Shown one piece after another: positions 25,801 through 38,421 of a stretch of DNA of 64,000 nucleotides. The translations under genes were made by a program, and so were the position numbers. The notes under the pieces were generated by a model that saw only the letters and a program-made list of their open reading frames with translations, ran no database searches and was not told the DNA's origin. The first letter of the stretch is position 1; every line of letters begins with the position of its first letter. The stretch spans positions 248,001 through 312,000 of the forward strand of contig JALIRH010000062.1 of NCBI GenBank assembly GCA_023055505.1. The letters run 5' to 3'. The DNA is from Callipepla californica brunnescens (taxonomy: Eukaryota; Chordata; Aves; Galliformes; Odontophoridae).

Positions 25801-28568
25801 GGAGTATTAGGCTATTAAAAGGTGAGGTCCAAGGATTGTCATGTGAAAGTAAGGATCTGTGGGAGTTACCTGTGTTTCTGATTCTGGGCATTATAGTGAA
25901 AAGTACTCAGCAGAGTGCAGGAGGGTGTCCTCCTCCTGCACTTAAAAATCTTTTATCTACAGAACAAGATATGTTTTGGGGTGTCGTATCAGTGTGTAGA
26001 GTTCCTTAGGAGTTTTATACAAGAATTGCATAGATAAACCAAAGTCTTCGGATAGACAGTTACGTCAAAATCAAGTTTCAAACAGCAAAATATATAGAGC
26101 AGTGTAAGACTGAGTTAAGATTACAAAATCAAATAATTCATAAATCTGACTAAAAATGAAGTAAGAACAATTAAATTTATAATTTCCTGCCCCCAATAAT
26201 TTCATTAAGTACACTCCTTCTGGGCTCTATAAACTTGAGGGTTTTGTTGCTTTTAAGAAATGTGTGGTCATCACTGAGTCAAAATGAAAACCATATGACG
26301 TGTGACAGAATATTAAAAAAAAAATTTAAATCTCAAAATGTAATGTTTTTTCCTATCCTATTTCCAATCCTTACCTGCAAAATTATTTTTCTTTCTTTAA
26401 AGCATTTTGTTTGAAAATAAAAATAGATGGAAAATCCGTTTACTTATATGTTTTACATCCTGGGCTCCCTTAAGCTCTGCTTCATAGAGCTTCCCATTTT
26501 TAAACTTTTAAACTTAGCAATAAGGAATTTTTTTTTTTCAGACAAAAAATAATTAAGATTCTACCCAGATTTAACTTCAATGGACATAACAGCAGAGGAT
26601 GAAAACACTTAAGTTAGCTCTCCTAACAAGGAAGGAAATACAGAAAACCTGTATTGCTAAAGATGGCAGCTTCATAAGGCATTTTTTCCCTGCAGTGAAG
26701 TAAATCCCTCCCAGTGAACTGAGGGTTGGCTGCAGGTGCACTTCTGAGCAAGACAAAAATTATAACTAAGTAAACTGCATTCATAACAAAACACGCTAGT
26801 CTGGTAAGACTGATTCCACTGAAGAGATGTACTTTGCTGGTAATGCATGTATATTAGAAATAATTAAAGTTTGTCCTTGTAAACCACTACATTTACTACT
26901 TCACAGTGTTCAGGAGGAGTAGACAACACAATCTCCCAGCTAATTCCAACTGAAGTGGCTTTTTTTTTTTCTTGTGAGATAGATTGTTCTAATCTTCCTT
27001 AACACAGATATCATTCATCTTGTTCTGTTCCATTTGATGCACACAAACTAATAAGGATATAGAATTGTTACCAGAGAACATTTATTTCCTGAATTAAGCC
27101 CAGATCACCTAGAGGGCAAAACAATTTTTCTAATGCTTCAAGACAAATACATTAGAAATGCCATAAAAGCTTGTAGTATCTTGCCAATAGAAAACAAATG
27201 TAGGTACTTCCCGCCCCAAAGGGAGAAGGATGGTAGAAGTCAGGAAAGGGAAAGTGTGCTTACATTTCACTTCACGTGGAAGAAAGGGAGCAGTTGTTTT
27301 TTATTGTCATAAGACAAAAAAAAAAATCCTTTTGATAATTCTGTGTGAAATCTTTAGTGAGAAAAATAGTCTGAAGACTTACAAAAACTGACAGAGAATT
27401 ACTCAGTACCTAGCACTTGAAGAAAATCCACATTTTTTAGGTATCATCATGGCAAACATTTACATTTTACTAAAATATAAATTGGCAAATCTGCTGATGT
27501 AAAGGGTATCAACACTCTAAGTACAAGGTGGTACTGCAACAAGTCTCTGCAAAGACACCTATACAGGATCATGCATCAGTTCTTTTCCTTTTTTAATCAG
27601 TGAAAGTGATAAAGCATTAAGAGAAGTTTTATTGTTCAGAAACTTATTAGCACTTTAACACAGGGATGGTATTAAATGATCTTTAAGGATCCCCTCCATC
27701 CAAAGCCATTATATGTTTTACTTCTTGCCAAGAGCCAAAACATAGCACACATGTGCCTTTCAAAAGACACTTCATTTAATGATCAGCTAATAAAATATCC
27801 ACAGTATGTTGATGAATATGTTGGTAGGATTTATTCAGAAAAATCACAATGCTACTTGCATATATACTTCACCTCCAAATAAAGCAGACAGCAACTCCTC
27901 TCACCCTTCCTGACATTTCTTTTTTGCATTTCTGCTTTTAGCTCATTGCTCAGATAAGATTGGAGTAAGGTGTAAGATTGTCCTAGGATAAGAACATGTA
28001 AAACATACAAGACTCTATCAAGAACAAAATAATTGACCAATGAGATCTGCTCACTATACTTTTCTGAGATGAAGCAAAGGACTTTAAATCTAGTACACAC
28101 AGGACTGACATTAATATTTTCCCCTTTCAAATGTTTTGTTTGTTTGTCTGGTTGGTTGGTTGGTTGGTTCCTTCTCCCCTGGTGTTTTACTTAATATTTT
28201 TTGCTTTTCTGTGAACAAAATGACTAAAGCAGAATGTGACCCAAAGCCCAGTTTGTCATAAAACTTCTAATAGCATATCTCGTAATGGCTTCTTTGCATT
28301 CTTAATGCATTTATATCTAACTGAAATAAAAGTTACGCACATAAGACCTTCATCTCAAATACAAATTATTTCTCAGTTTAAAACTAACTGGGGAGATGAA
28401 GAGCAGCATTGAGTTACCCGATAAGTAAGTAATGATTTCCTCATCTCTGCCTAGCAAAATTCTCAATATCTGCACTTGCAAAGGAAGTTGAGAAAATAGT
28501 TATGTGCTCCATTATTCAATTAAAATCTCAGAAAAATCAATAGTTTTAGAAATGTACACATTTGTATG
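22823..28568. other. Long gene-poor AT-rich spacer
   Basis: I see no exon, RNA gene or recognisable transposon in this stretch. Small items only: A or T tracts near 23239, 23869, 26529 and 26961, and (GTTT)/(GGTT) runs at about 28133-28170. Short frames have no recognisable content. PLGRKT exons expected in this interval from human synteny were not seen. Confidence 0.5.
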
Positions 28569-28699
28569 TAAAAACATTTATTTTCATAAATACTGAGACA
28601 CAAATACTGCTTGCACTTTATGAATCTGTGATTCTAACATTCTGTGACAAAATACGAGCAGTATTTGTGTGTGGATAATTATGAAAATAAATGTTTTTA
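28569..28699. repeat. Long imperfect inverted repeat (~44-bp arms, ~43-nt spacer)
   Basis: The left arm 28569-28612 and right arm 28655-28699 are reverse complements with about 5 mismatches. Shared blocks are TAAAAACATTTATTTTCATA at the outer end and CACAAATACTGCT at the inner end. The spacer contains 'ctgtgattctaacattctgtg', vaguely like a CR1 tail. It could be a small palindromic transposon relic or a transcribed hairpin. No function is assigned. Confidence 0.85.
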
Positions 28700-31600
28700 T
28701 CTATGCTAAATGAGTAATCTCATTTTTCATTCAAACAAATGCTTAAAATGTCTAAGGCAACTCTTTCACTATTTGTTCTCACATACATTACCACTGAAAC
28801 TTCTGTCTCTTAAAAATAAAGGACTTGAAAAACTGGCAGAAGGTTAACTAGATTCTCAAGCACTTGTCAGTAAGAAACAAACTTAAAACTGTTAAAGAGT
28901 TTAAATTTACTTTTCACAGTGCATTTACAAACCCAAAATGATGAAAACTAAACAATAAAGAACAGCTATAGAACAGAAGTTACATCCTCTTGCAATCTTT
29001 ACTGGATAAAAGTTGAACCCATAACATTATGTATTATAATAAAGTTCACACAGATGTCAGTATCAAGTCCTGAAAAACAGGTTATTTTCTACTTAAAAAA
29101 AAAAAAAAAGATGGGGAAAAAAGAATAATCACATTTACTTATGTGCTTCAGCAGGTTAGAAATTGAAAGGCTGGAAAAGAAATGTAGATATAAAGTTCAA
29201 AATAAGTCTAAAAGAAAGATTTCCTTACGTATTAGCCAGGCTTTTGTTAACTGGACCTGCTTTCTGCTCAGGTACGTCAGCTTCTGTAGAAGGCATATTC
29301 AGAGGTTATTTAAAGTTAGCCTGAAAGCAGGGAACAGAAATAGACATTTGCTTATCCTGATCTTCAAGACCGCAGATGACAGATTTCATTGTCTTTCTTA
29401 GTAACTCACATAATGACAGTTAAGCACTTAGCATCTCCTAATATTTATCCTAATTCTTGCTTAATTTTGCAATGGAAAATTAAGATTAAAGGTCTTTTAA
29501 AAGGACACATAAAAAAAAGGAAGGACTAAACAGTACACACAAAAACTTCAACTGCATAACAAGTGTGTTTATAGCTTCAGTCAAATACAGTTTTTTCATC
29601 ATTTTACCAAGGGTTCTGATGCTTTCATTATTCTTAGTCCTTTTCTCTGAACTTTTCACAGTCTGACTGCTTATTAAAATAAGTATTAAAATCTCCTTCT
29701 CAGCAAAAGTAATCAAACATGCGAATTGAGAACTTTTATCCCCACTTAATAAATCCACAATAACATACGCTTTTTCTGAAAAAATTGTGCTGTTGAATTA
29801 GTTTGTATATATGTTTATACAATAGTATATATAATATACTGATATTTATGCACAAGGATATAATGTACAGGTCTTTATTTAAGCTCCTGGAACCTAATCA
29901 CTTATACTTGATTCATTTATTTAACTTTCCTTCTTGGATATAATGCCTGGACTGGCATTTACTCCATTATATCACCTATTACTCCAGGCATTTTCCAATT
30001 CATCATGACAACCTGAATTCTAACCAACCCTCCAATCTAAAATTTTATGTAAGGACTATTTCATTGAATTATGGTCAGATTTTATTCTGAGAAACTGCAG
30101 AATGTCTGGAGATAAATTGAAATGTACTGGTCCCCTTCCATCATTTCTTATAATAGACTTGACTTTTTTTTTTCTAACTATTATTATTACTTTAATTCAG
30201 AAAATATCCAGCATCCAGGTCATAAGACATGGTCTACCAACAAGCTTGCTATACGGTAAAGCTATACTTTCATATCAGATTTAAGACAAATTGTTGAACA
30301 TGCAGATAAATCTGCCTCATTCCATTCATTTATTGCCATTCGATGCAAATTTATTTAGGAAACACATCCATTGCTGAAAAGTAGCGCAGCAATATTGTTT
30401 TTTGTTTGTTTGTTTTCAATCTGAGAGCTGTTTTCTGAAGTCTGTAAAGATCTTGTGATTTGTGATTTGGATGTATTATTTTTACAGGCACAAAATTGGC
30501 AACAATCTAGTGTGTTTTTGGCATTTCTCTGTCTTTAAAGGATACATATATGAATAGCAATAAAGGAGCATGAATACATCAGTTTAAGTACAGAATTGCA
30601 GGACAGTTTCAATATCACCACTGGTACACGTTAGAATAGAATAATGTAGTCTTCCAAAGCTTAAAATTGACCTTTGGTGTTAGGAACTTCAAAAGAATGA
30701 AAAGATTTTTGAAACATAATACCAGACTCTTTTGTTTTTCAAAAGATGTATTGCACTGCATTGTCAAAACTGAGTAATTAATTCCCCTCTGCTCAACCAA
30801 ACATACTTCTCCAGCTTTGCTTAATTTTGGCATTTCTTTACCAGAGTACAGAACCTCTTCCATGCCTGTACAGACAGCATGCAGTCAGCAAGCTTAATAA
30901 TGACAAAACGCCCCAAAAATACCTGCTATGGAAGCAGTTCTATGGCTGTTCCCTGGCTATCTAAGATTACCTGGGGAGAAGAATGCACTTTACAGTCTGA
31001 CATAATAAAACAAGGAGAGAGGAGGGACAGAAGTAGAAGGGGAGTGAGACAATCCAGAGATTCATATTGCAGACAGGAGGTTACAATCAAACATTTTCAT
31101 TATGGGTAAACACAAGATTTGTCAGAAGTATATTATTTTCCTAGCCTGCTTATTTTCTCAAAGGTTACGTGGCTCCCATCAAAGATTAATTTGGAGGATT
31201 ATCTTTGACTCCTCAATGCAATTAAGCTTCCCCACAGAGAAGACTATATCCTTTTGTTTGATAAGAAATTCTCTTGCTAGAACATGAAGAACAACAAAAT
31301 TGAACCAAAGAAAACCCCGGATAATTCTGAACTGCTACTCCATTCCCTTCTCTGCTCCCTCCCCCCAAATCTGTTAGCCACAGAAACATCGATAAGCCCT
31401 AATTACTAACTAGTCTCCTCTCTTTCCCGCACCGTCAGCAATTTTTGCTTTCTCTTTTTTACTTTCTCCTAAATCTTAGATTTTTCAAGCCCTCCAGTAT
31501 TTCACTATCAGGCTCATCCAGCCCTGACAGTCTTCCAGAGCCAACCTTCTGTAACATTAAAGCAATATATTTATAACAAATTGTATTTTAAAAAATGGTT

Positions 31601-34600
31601 ATTGCTTTTTACTGCAATTGGCAATTATGACAGATTTATGTATGTGCTATAACTTGACACATAATATTGAACAGTGCTGGGGAAACTTACCAGTTAGTAT
31701 AGAAATATATATTCTATAGATCTAGTAATTGTTTTTATTTTTATTTTAAATTCTTGCAGTATCATGTTATAAATTTTAATCTTTTCAATGTTTTATAATT
31801 ATTGTTATAGAATTATAGCATTTGCATGTCAAAATATAGGGAGATCATACAATTCCTTCTCAAATGAATTATTCCCACAGACAACCAGACTTTAGCTCAG
31901 TCCTTGCTGGGTGAGAAATCTGGCATGCAGGACATACTAAGGATTTAATTCTGATTTCCCTTTCTTGTGACATTGTCCGTGCACCAGTATCACACATATC
32001 TGACTGTTAGAGGCTAGACCAAGTCACAGCTCATTTCAACAGACTGCTATGCTGTTCATGTGGTACTCAACAGGAGAGCAGACATCAATTCCCAGTTTGA
32101 CTTGAAGAAGATGTGAAGAAGTCCTATTTCAATCAAAACAAAGGAAAGCAATTTTGATTCCTCTATACAGTTTAACGAAAAAAAATCACAGAGCCTTTGT
32201 ATGCATTTAGACCGCTTTTTACAAATTAACACAAAAATCTTGTACAGTGAAAAGTAAATTTAGTAAGTGTTGCTGTGTGTATCCAAGAATCACGTTCATT
32301 AACAATTAGAGATTCAATTTAAAATTTTTGACTGCATTGTGCCATGGCCTTTTTCCAACATTTGACTTCATATCACTCTAAATATCACTATATAAAGAGT
32401 GTAGTATCTGTTAAGGTGTTTTTTAATACATTTAAAAAAAATGTTTAAAACAATGTACTTAGATTATAAACAAAAACTTTTTGTATCAAAATAAAGTCTG
32501 CAGCAAGCTTCAGCAGAGCATGTGAATTCAGGTAGCTTCCTATTTCAAAACCCACCTGATGGTCAAGGAATGTCACTATCCAGAAATAGCCACAGAAAAG
32601 TTGTATTTATAGAGTTCTAACCCATGCTGAGGAAGGCGTGATGAACCACAAAGGCTGCTGCACTCTTAATTGTCACTTTCAAAATGTGAATATTATTTGA
32701 GGTTGCTCTGTATATCTGAAAATAGCTCATTATTTCAATAACCTTTTGGAGATACTCAGTCATCAAAAATGGAAAAGATCAATATCTAACTAGAAAGGAA
32801 AGTGCAGAATGTAGGTCTTCAAAGAAGGAAATATAGAAAGTACTTCATTTAACATTGGGTGCTCACACAGCTCAAGACACATTCCAAGACCTGAAACCTT
32901 CTTTTTTACAACTCAGCCACACCAAAAGCATTTTGCAAGGCCATATCCTAAGCCTGAGCTGTATCTGATATATTAGGTGTTTAGAGAGAACTTGCAAGTT
33001 GCATTCTCAGGAGCAGGGTTATGATAAAAATGAAGTCTCAACAAATGTCTACCACAAAGACTTTTCACTTGGTACAGACTGATACTGTGTTCTGAAGCCA
33101 CATCAAGACACAACACAAACAACTGGCAAGTCCTTCAACATAAAGGCAAACTGACAGTCTGTCGCTTTTTGTTTTGTTTTTTACATGAAAAGCATTAAGA
33201 TACATTTTACAAGGCCACAATATCTTCTTTTTGCAGAGAAATCCCTATGTGTGTAAGGAAGAAATATGCACATGACATCTTTTAACATTCTCCTACTTCA
33301 AATTCGTCAAGCTGGTTTGGGTGCTCAGTACACATTAGGGTGACTCTAAAACTGACCAAGCTTTAGGAGGCAACAAGAGTTGGGATTTAGGGAGTTTTTT
33401 GTCAACTTCTGTCTTGTTACTGGCCTTCCTATTTGTGCAACAGCCTCCTTTCGAGCTTTTCAAACCCCCACAGAAGTTAAACCGTCATCTGAATAGCTTT
33501 TTATCTTTTCTCCATTCAGAAGAGAGCAATTACTCTTTTTTCGTTGTAGTTGTTCTTTTTAATTTATTTTTTTTGTCCAGATGTTTCTCCTTAGAAATTC
33601 ATAGCACATTAATCCTATTTTGAACAATTCACAGTAACTTCATGGCTCTCTCAGTATGCAAACAACTCAGAAGCCTTCACAGACTCTTCCAACACTTGAC
33701 TTTTCCAACACTTTCTGTGATTTTATTCTCCACATCAATCCAATGACTTAAGTATTTAATGCATGAGCAGTAACAAAACATCACTGTTAGTATGTACAGC
33801 ACTCCATGATATAATTCTGTTTAAAAGCAAGTAAGTCAAGCTATACTATCTTCCACACATAGACTGAAGGCAGATTGTCTAGCACTATGTTCTGGACACA
33901 TCACAGATTTTACTCACATCATACTCTAACATGCAGAGACAAAAGTCTTCTCTTCTTCCTTACTCTCTGTCTAAGCACAAAGCAGAGCTATTTTATTCCA
34001 TTCCTTTCTGACAAAATATTTAGTTCTTCCCTTGATTCTAACACATCATTTGCACATGGCATAACCACACACTTCATGCAGTTTTAATAGTTGACAATTT
34101 TCTAATAAGGACAGTAATGTCTGCAAATGAAGTACAAATCAGATATGAGTAGGTATGTTTTCTGTTAGAAAGAAATCTCTGTGTTGCTTAGTAGTGTTAT
34201 CAAAAAGATTAAATACCACGCAGGGAGAGATCCTACAGAGCAACTTGCAAAGATTTATGAAGTGATCATGAAAAGGACTTTTACTTGTTTAGTTGGTTTT
34301 GGTTGGTTGGTTGGTTGGTTGGTTGGTTGTTTTTGTTTGTTTGTTTTTTTTTGTTAGTTATCCTTAGAAAAACAGAAGTTGATTTTTTATGTTAGTCTGA
34401 GCATTTCAACAAGAACTAACCTTGTTAGTTATCCTTGGCCAAAGGGTCAAACAGTGTTTTCCAGTCAGTGCCCTGAGTGCCCTACAAAAGCTAGCCTGAA
34501 TTCAAGTTGTTTTTTCAACACCATCTTTTATTCTGAGCAGCAGAGAAGCATGTAGCACATCTCCACTTTAATTTCATCACCATCCTCTGCCATTAGGATT

Positions 34601-34639
34601 TCAAAAAACTCTGTGAGAGGACTACCTCTGTGGCTCTGG
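28700..34639. other. Long gene-poor AT-rich spacer
   Basis: No gene recognised. Small features: an A tract at about 29094-29109, a 10-bp inverted repeat AATGCCTGGA at 29942-29951 and 29983-29992, and a (GGTT)/(GTTT) run at about 34299-34352. Frames such as 29486-29758 (minus) and 30615-30863 (minus) have no known domain. Confidence 0.5.
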
Positions 34640-35287
34640 CAAGTTGGACATGAGTCAGCAATGCATCCTCACAGCCCAGAATGCAGACTATATCCTGCAC
34701 AGCGCTGAAAGAGATGTGGCCAGCAGGGCAAGGGAGGTGAGCCTGCCCCTCTACTGCGACCTCATCTGGAGTACTGCATCCAGATATGGAGTCCTCAGTA
34801 CAGGAGAGATGCAGTCCTGTAGAGTGTGTCCAGAGAAGGGCCACAAAAAATGATCCAAGGAATGGAATATCTCCCCTATGAGGACTGGCTGTGAGAACTG
34901 TTCAGCTCTGGAAAGACCAGGTAGCAGCTCAAAGTACCTAAAGAGGGGGTCAGAAAGAAGCAGACAGACACTTTAGCAGGGTCTGTTGTGATTGGACAAG
35001 GGAAATAATTTCAAATTAAAAGATGAGAGATTTAGGCTGGATATAAGAAAGAAGGTTTTTTTTTTTGTTTTTCTTTGTTGTTTTTTTTTATAAGAGCTGT
35101 GAAGCAGTGGAACAGGTTGTCTAGAGAGGTGGTGGATGGCCTGACCCTGGAGGCATTCAGCACTCAGGATCAGGCTGAACAGGGCTTTGAGTAATGTGAT
35201 CTAGCTATAGGTGTTCTTGATCATTGCAGGAGACTTGGTCTAGTTGACCTTTAAGGGTCCCTTCCAACTCAATTTTGTGCTTATATG
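34640..35287 (+). mobile_element. CR1 fragment, sense, with internal T-tract expansion
   Basis: CR1 order: 'ttggacatgagtcagcaatg' (34643), 'gcccctctactgcgacctcat' (34745), 'gtgtccagagaagggccac' (34826), 'gcagtggaacaggttgtc' (35104) and 'gggtcccttccaactcaa' (35247). In the middle, at the spot where CR1 normally reads like 'ggaagaaattcttt', there is a 34-nt T-rich tract (35056-35089). The CR1 at 46.1 kb is expanded at the same site. Confidence 0.9.
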
Positions 35288-36577
35288 ACACTTTTTTCTC
35301 ATAAAAATATTTTTTGTGCTATCTTTGTGTTTTCCCTCCTGTCCTTTTTTAATGACAAAGCAAAATAGGAGAAAGGTAAAGAGAAAAAAAAATTCCATTA
35401 GGTAAATTACTTGACATTTTTACTTCAAGTCTTACCAAGACATCACAGAGATTTTCTTTTTTTTTTTTTTTTTTTTTTTTTGGTGATGTTTCAGAAAGGC
35501 TTGTGACTTTTAAAACTGTTTGATTTCTTGATCATACGTGGTTTCAGTTTGTGAGGAGATTCACACATTAAAAGGTAGGATGTCTTTTTCACTCGTGAAG
35601 TTTGGCAGAAGAGTCTCTATCAAATTCAGGAAGCCAATTTACCATTTAGAATAAGTCTGTTAATTTAACTGTTTATAGGTGCAGTGATGAAGATCCCTGG
35701 CAGAAGATTCTGCACACAGCTTTGAAAGCAAGGATCTTCACCAAAATTTAATAATGTTACTGGAGTGAAGGTTACTGAGGTGAGGAAGGGTGAGGTTTCC
35801 CCCTGGGAGTGGAACAGGCTGGGTTGGCACAGGCCAAGGGCTGGCCAAGTTTATGGAGTTTGGCTGACAAAGCACGCTGCTTCAGTACCCACAAAAGTCA
35901 CCACACAAAGCTGGTTTAGGAGCTCTAGGAAATGAGCAGTCTTCATTCCCAGTGTTCAAGGTGCTCTTTGTTTAAAAAGTCTGTATGTTCAGATGTGTTT
36001 GTCAGACACAGCAGATATCCAGGTGTGTAAAGCACCACTCCTCTGGATCAGCTAACTTTCCTGGAGGTCTTTTAGTGAGTTGCAGAGGCAGAAACTGCAG
36101 TAGCCAGACTTTAAAAATGCATTTGTGGAAAGTTACATGGAACAGTTTCCTGAAGCACAACTGAAATACTCCACTTTAAAGATACATGTATATGTTAACA
36201 TGAGTCCGCAACAGTCTGGTTAACAAAATACTGATATATAAGGTACTTCCTGGGAAAATCTGGTTTATTTTTGCTGTCAGTTAAGATCTTTCCACTGTAA
36301 TGTGGAGCATTAAGTGTTGTACAGTCTCACACACTGGTGTTAGGCATCTTAACAAGATGCCTAACAGTCAGTTCAGTCCTGAGGGAAGTCCTAGAGATCT
36401 TATCCAGTGTTTGTATCACTGTTTAAAAGCCAATGTTGGATTTTAATCCAGCGAGCCGCTCAGTACCACACAGTGTTTTGCTCACTCAATCCACTAGAGT
36501 AGGACAGGGGAGAATCAGGAAAAATAAAGTAGATCTTATAGAAAAGGAAGAGAGAAATAACAGTAGTGATGATTATG
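35288..36577. other. Spacer with T tract and a short perfect hairpin
   Basis: A T tract lies at about 35457-35480. A perfect 12-bp hairpin with a 3-nt loop (GTTAGGCATCTT / AAGATGCCTAAC) spans 36339-36365. It has no T run after it and no gene next to it, so no role is assigned. Otherwise nothing recognised. Confidence 0.55.
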
Positions 36578-36598
36578 CAGACAGACAGACAGACAGAT
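36578..36598. repeat. (CAGA)n, left part of a split GATA/GACA microsatellite
   Basis: Five CAGA units directly before the left end of the mariner copy. The same repeat family resumes directly after the right end of the mariner, so both blocks probably belonged to one array. Confidence 0.8.
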
Positions 36599-36599
36599 G

Positions 36600-37175
36600 T
36601 GGGTTGCTCCAAAAATAATGTCTCCAATTTATTTCCATGTAAACTGCAACAAACAGAAAGAGCACAGTAAGACTATCTGAAAGAGCAAAACTCAGCTACT
36701 TGCCCCCCTCCCCCCTCCTAACCCCCCCCCCTTTGATTTTTCAACAGTCATCACCATTAGCTGTGAATTGTCACCATTATTGAACAAGGGCCTGCATGCC
36801 CTGCTCATAAAAATCTGCAGCAGTGGAAGCAATCCACTGTTGCTGTTGCCAGTGATGAAACATATCACCTACTGCCTCACTGCGCTCATATCCACTCTTT
36901 GGTCTCCATAAATGTTCAGCAAGCATCCATGGATATCAATGGATGTTTTTTTCCTGCATGGAAATATTCAATGAGCAATCCTTGCTCCGTACTCACCTCC
37001 ATGACTGACCTTATTCCTACTGACTGCCTCTCTGCTGCCATCTGTCACACAGTAACAGAATGTAATGGAAAATTTGTTGTAGGGTTCAACCTCTAATGCC
37101 CCACCACCAGTGTCTGCTTCTGAGCTCATGGGCCAACAGCAAAAACAAGTGGCATTATTTTCAGAGCAGCCCTCA
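36600..37175 (-). mobile_element. Mariner (Galluhop-like), internally deleted, inserted in a microsatellite
   Basis: Terminal inverted repeats are visible: left gttgctccaaaaataatg (36603) and right cattattttcagagcagc (37153), complementary with few mismatches. Internal sequence ('tttttcaacagtcatcaccat', 'cctgcatgccctgctcataaa') matches the 3' and 5' halves of the copies at 0.9-1.4 and 3.2-3.7 kb, read in the opposite direction. The catalytic centre is deleted. A C-rich run at about 36702-36731 is a later expansion inside the element. Confidence 0.88.
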
Positions 37176-37182
37176 TACAGAT

Positions 37183-37260
37183 TGGTAGATAGATAAACAG
37201 ATAGACAGATAGATAGATATAAACAGATAATAGATAAAACTGATGATAGATAGATAAATG

Positions 37261-37330
<70 letters not shown>
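37183..37330. repeat. GATA/GACA tetranucleotide microsatellite (Bkm-like)
   Basis: Interrupted GATA units from 37183, a pure (GATA)n core at about 37260-37298, then about eight GACA units to 37330. The adjoining GATA plus GACA composition resembles the Bkm satellite family known from vertebrate sex chromosomes. Minus-strand frames of up to 173 aa across it (repeating SVCL and SIYL) are artefacts. Confidence 0.93.
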
Positions 37331-38122
37331 TTTTTTTCTGAAGTGCCAACTGCACGACTTAGGAAAGGAGTGTAACAACGAACAGCCCTCCTCTGGCAAA
37401 CTTCACTGAAGTTTAACATTTGCATAAGGTTGTACCAAGAGCCCTGACACGGGTGAGGAGGAAGGGAGCTGACTCCCTCACTTGGCTGCTGCTGCTGGGC
37501 AGCAGCGATCCCGGATAAATTTCCTGCTGTACCCCAGGTCCACACAAGATGGCAGCCCTCCTCTGCCAGGCCTTGACGGACGCTGGTTTGACAGGACGAC
37601 TTCAGAGAAAGGTGTGGTAAGTTTGAGAGAATCGCACTTTCTGTCAAAGCTGCTCACCAATGATAACATCTGCCCTACTCAGTGACCCCCTTACAGCCAA
37701 GCAAACCATCTCGGTGTGCTCATGTTTCTTACTTTCTAGAGCTGAAATACATTCCAGTGTGTGGTGTGCCCCCTCATAATGCAGGCAGCCCTTTGTGTTT
37801 CTGTGACACGATGAGGCAGTGCCTTTCAAATTCTTGGAATAAAGAGCAGGGGGAACTCGTGTCTGCCTGCTACTAAAATGTGGGCAGCTTCTGAAGCAAG
37901 GGTTAATGACTTATGAATGAGTGGAAAGAACAAGGGCTGGTCTTGGATGGGTCATGAAGAATCACTGTGGTCCATGCACGTGGAGAGGAGGTGGGTTTGA
38001 GCTGTGCCGGATCCAGAAAGAGTAGCCATCTGTCCCTGTTGATGTCTGCCTGCTTCCCCAGACACCAACTGAGCATTAATTATTTCACTAATATCATTCG
38101 TATTCATGGCAGGGGACAATGG
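37331..38122. other. Unidentified moderately GC-rich segment, possible old repeat
   Basis: Higher GC than the surroundings (for example ctgctgctgctgggcagcag near 37484). It contains two related phrases about 170 nt apart ('cagccctcctctggcaaac' near 37382 and 'cagccctcctctgccaggc' near 37553), which hints at an unrecognised LTR-like or duplicated repeat. No coding domain recognised. Confidence 0.4.
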
Positions 38123-38421
38123 AATCTTAGAATCACCAGAATTGGTAAAGTCCACCTAGATCATCCAGTCCAACCATCCACCTACCAACAGTATTTTCCC
38201 ACTAAACCATATCCCTCAGTACAACATCCAAACATTTCTTGAGCACCTCCAGGAATTGTGAGTGGCTCCACCACCTCCCTGGACAGCCCGTTCCAGCACA
38301 TGACCACTCTTACGGAGTTTTTCCTAATATCTAACCTAACCTCCCTAGGCACAACTTGAGACCTTTCCCTTTAGTCCTATTACTAGTTACACAGGAGAAG
38401 AAGTCAGCCCCTACCTCCACA
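38123..38421 (-). mobile_element. CR1 fragment, antisense
   Basis: It reads as reversed CR1: 'cttagaatcaccagaattgg' (38127), 'atcatccagtccaaccatcc' (38160), 'gacagcccgttccagcac' (38282) and 'cctaatatctaacctaacctc' (38324). Subfamily markers ('atcatccagtccaacc', 'accactcttacggag') differ from the 'agagaagtggtg' subfamily elsewhere in the window. Confidence 0.88.

Noticed and set aside
36968..37647. Minus-strand frames of 143-173 aa with membrane-like repeats.
   Set aside because: They are translations of the GATA/GACA microsatellite.
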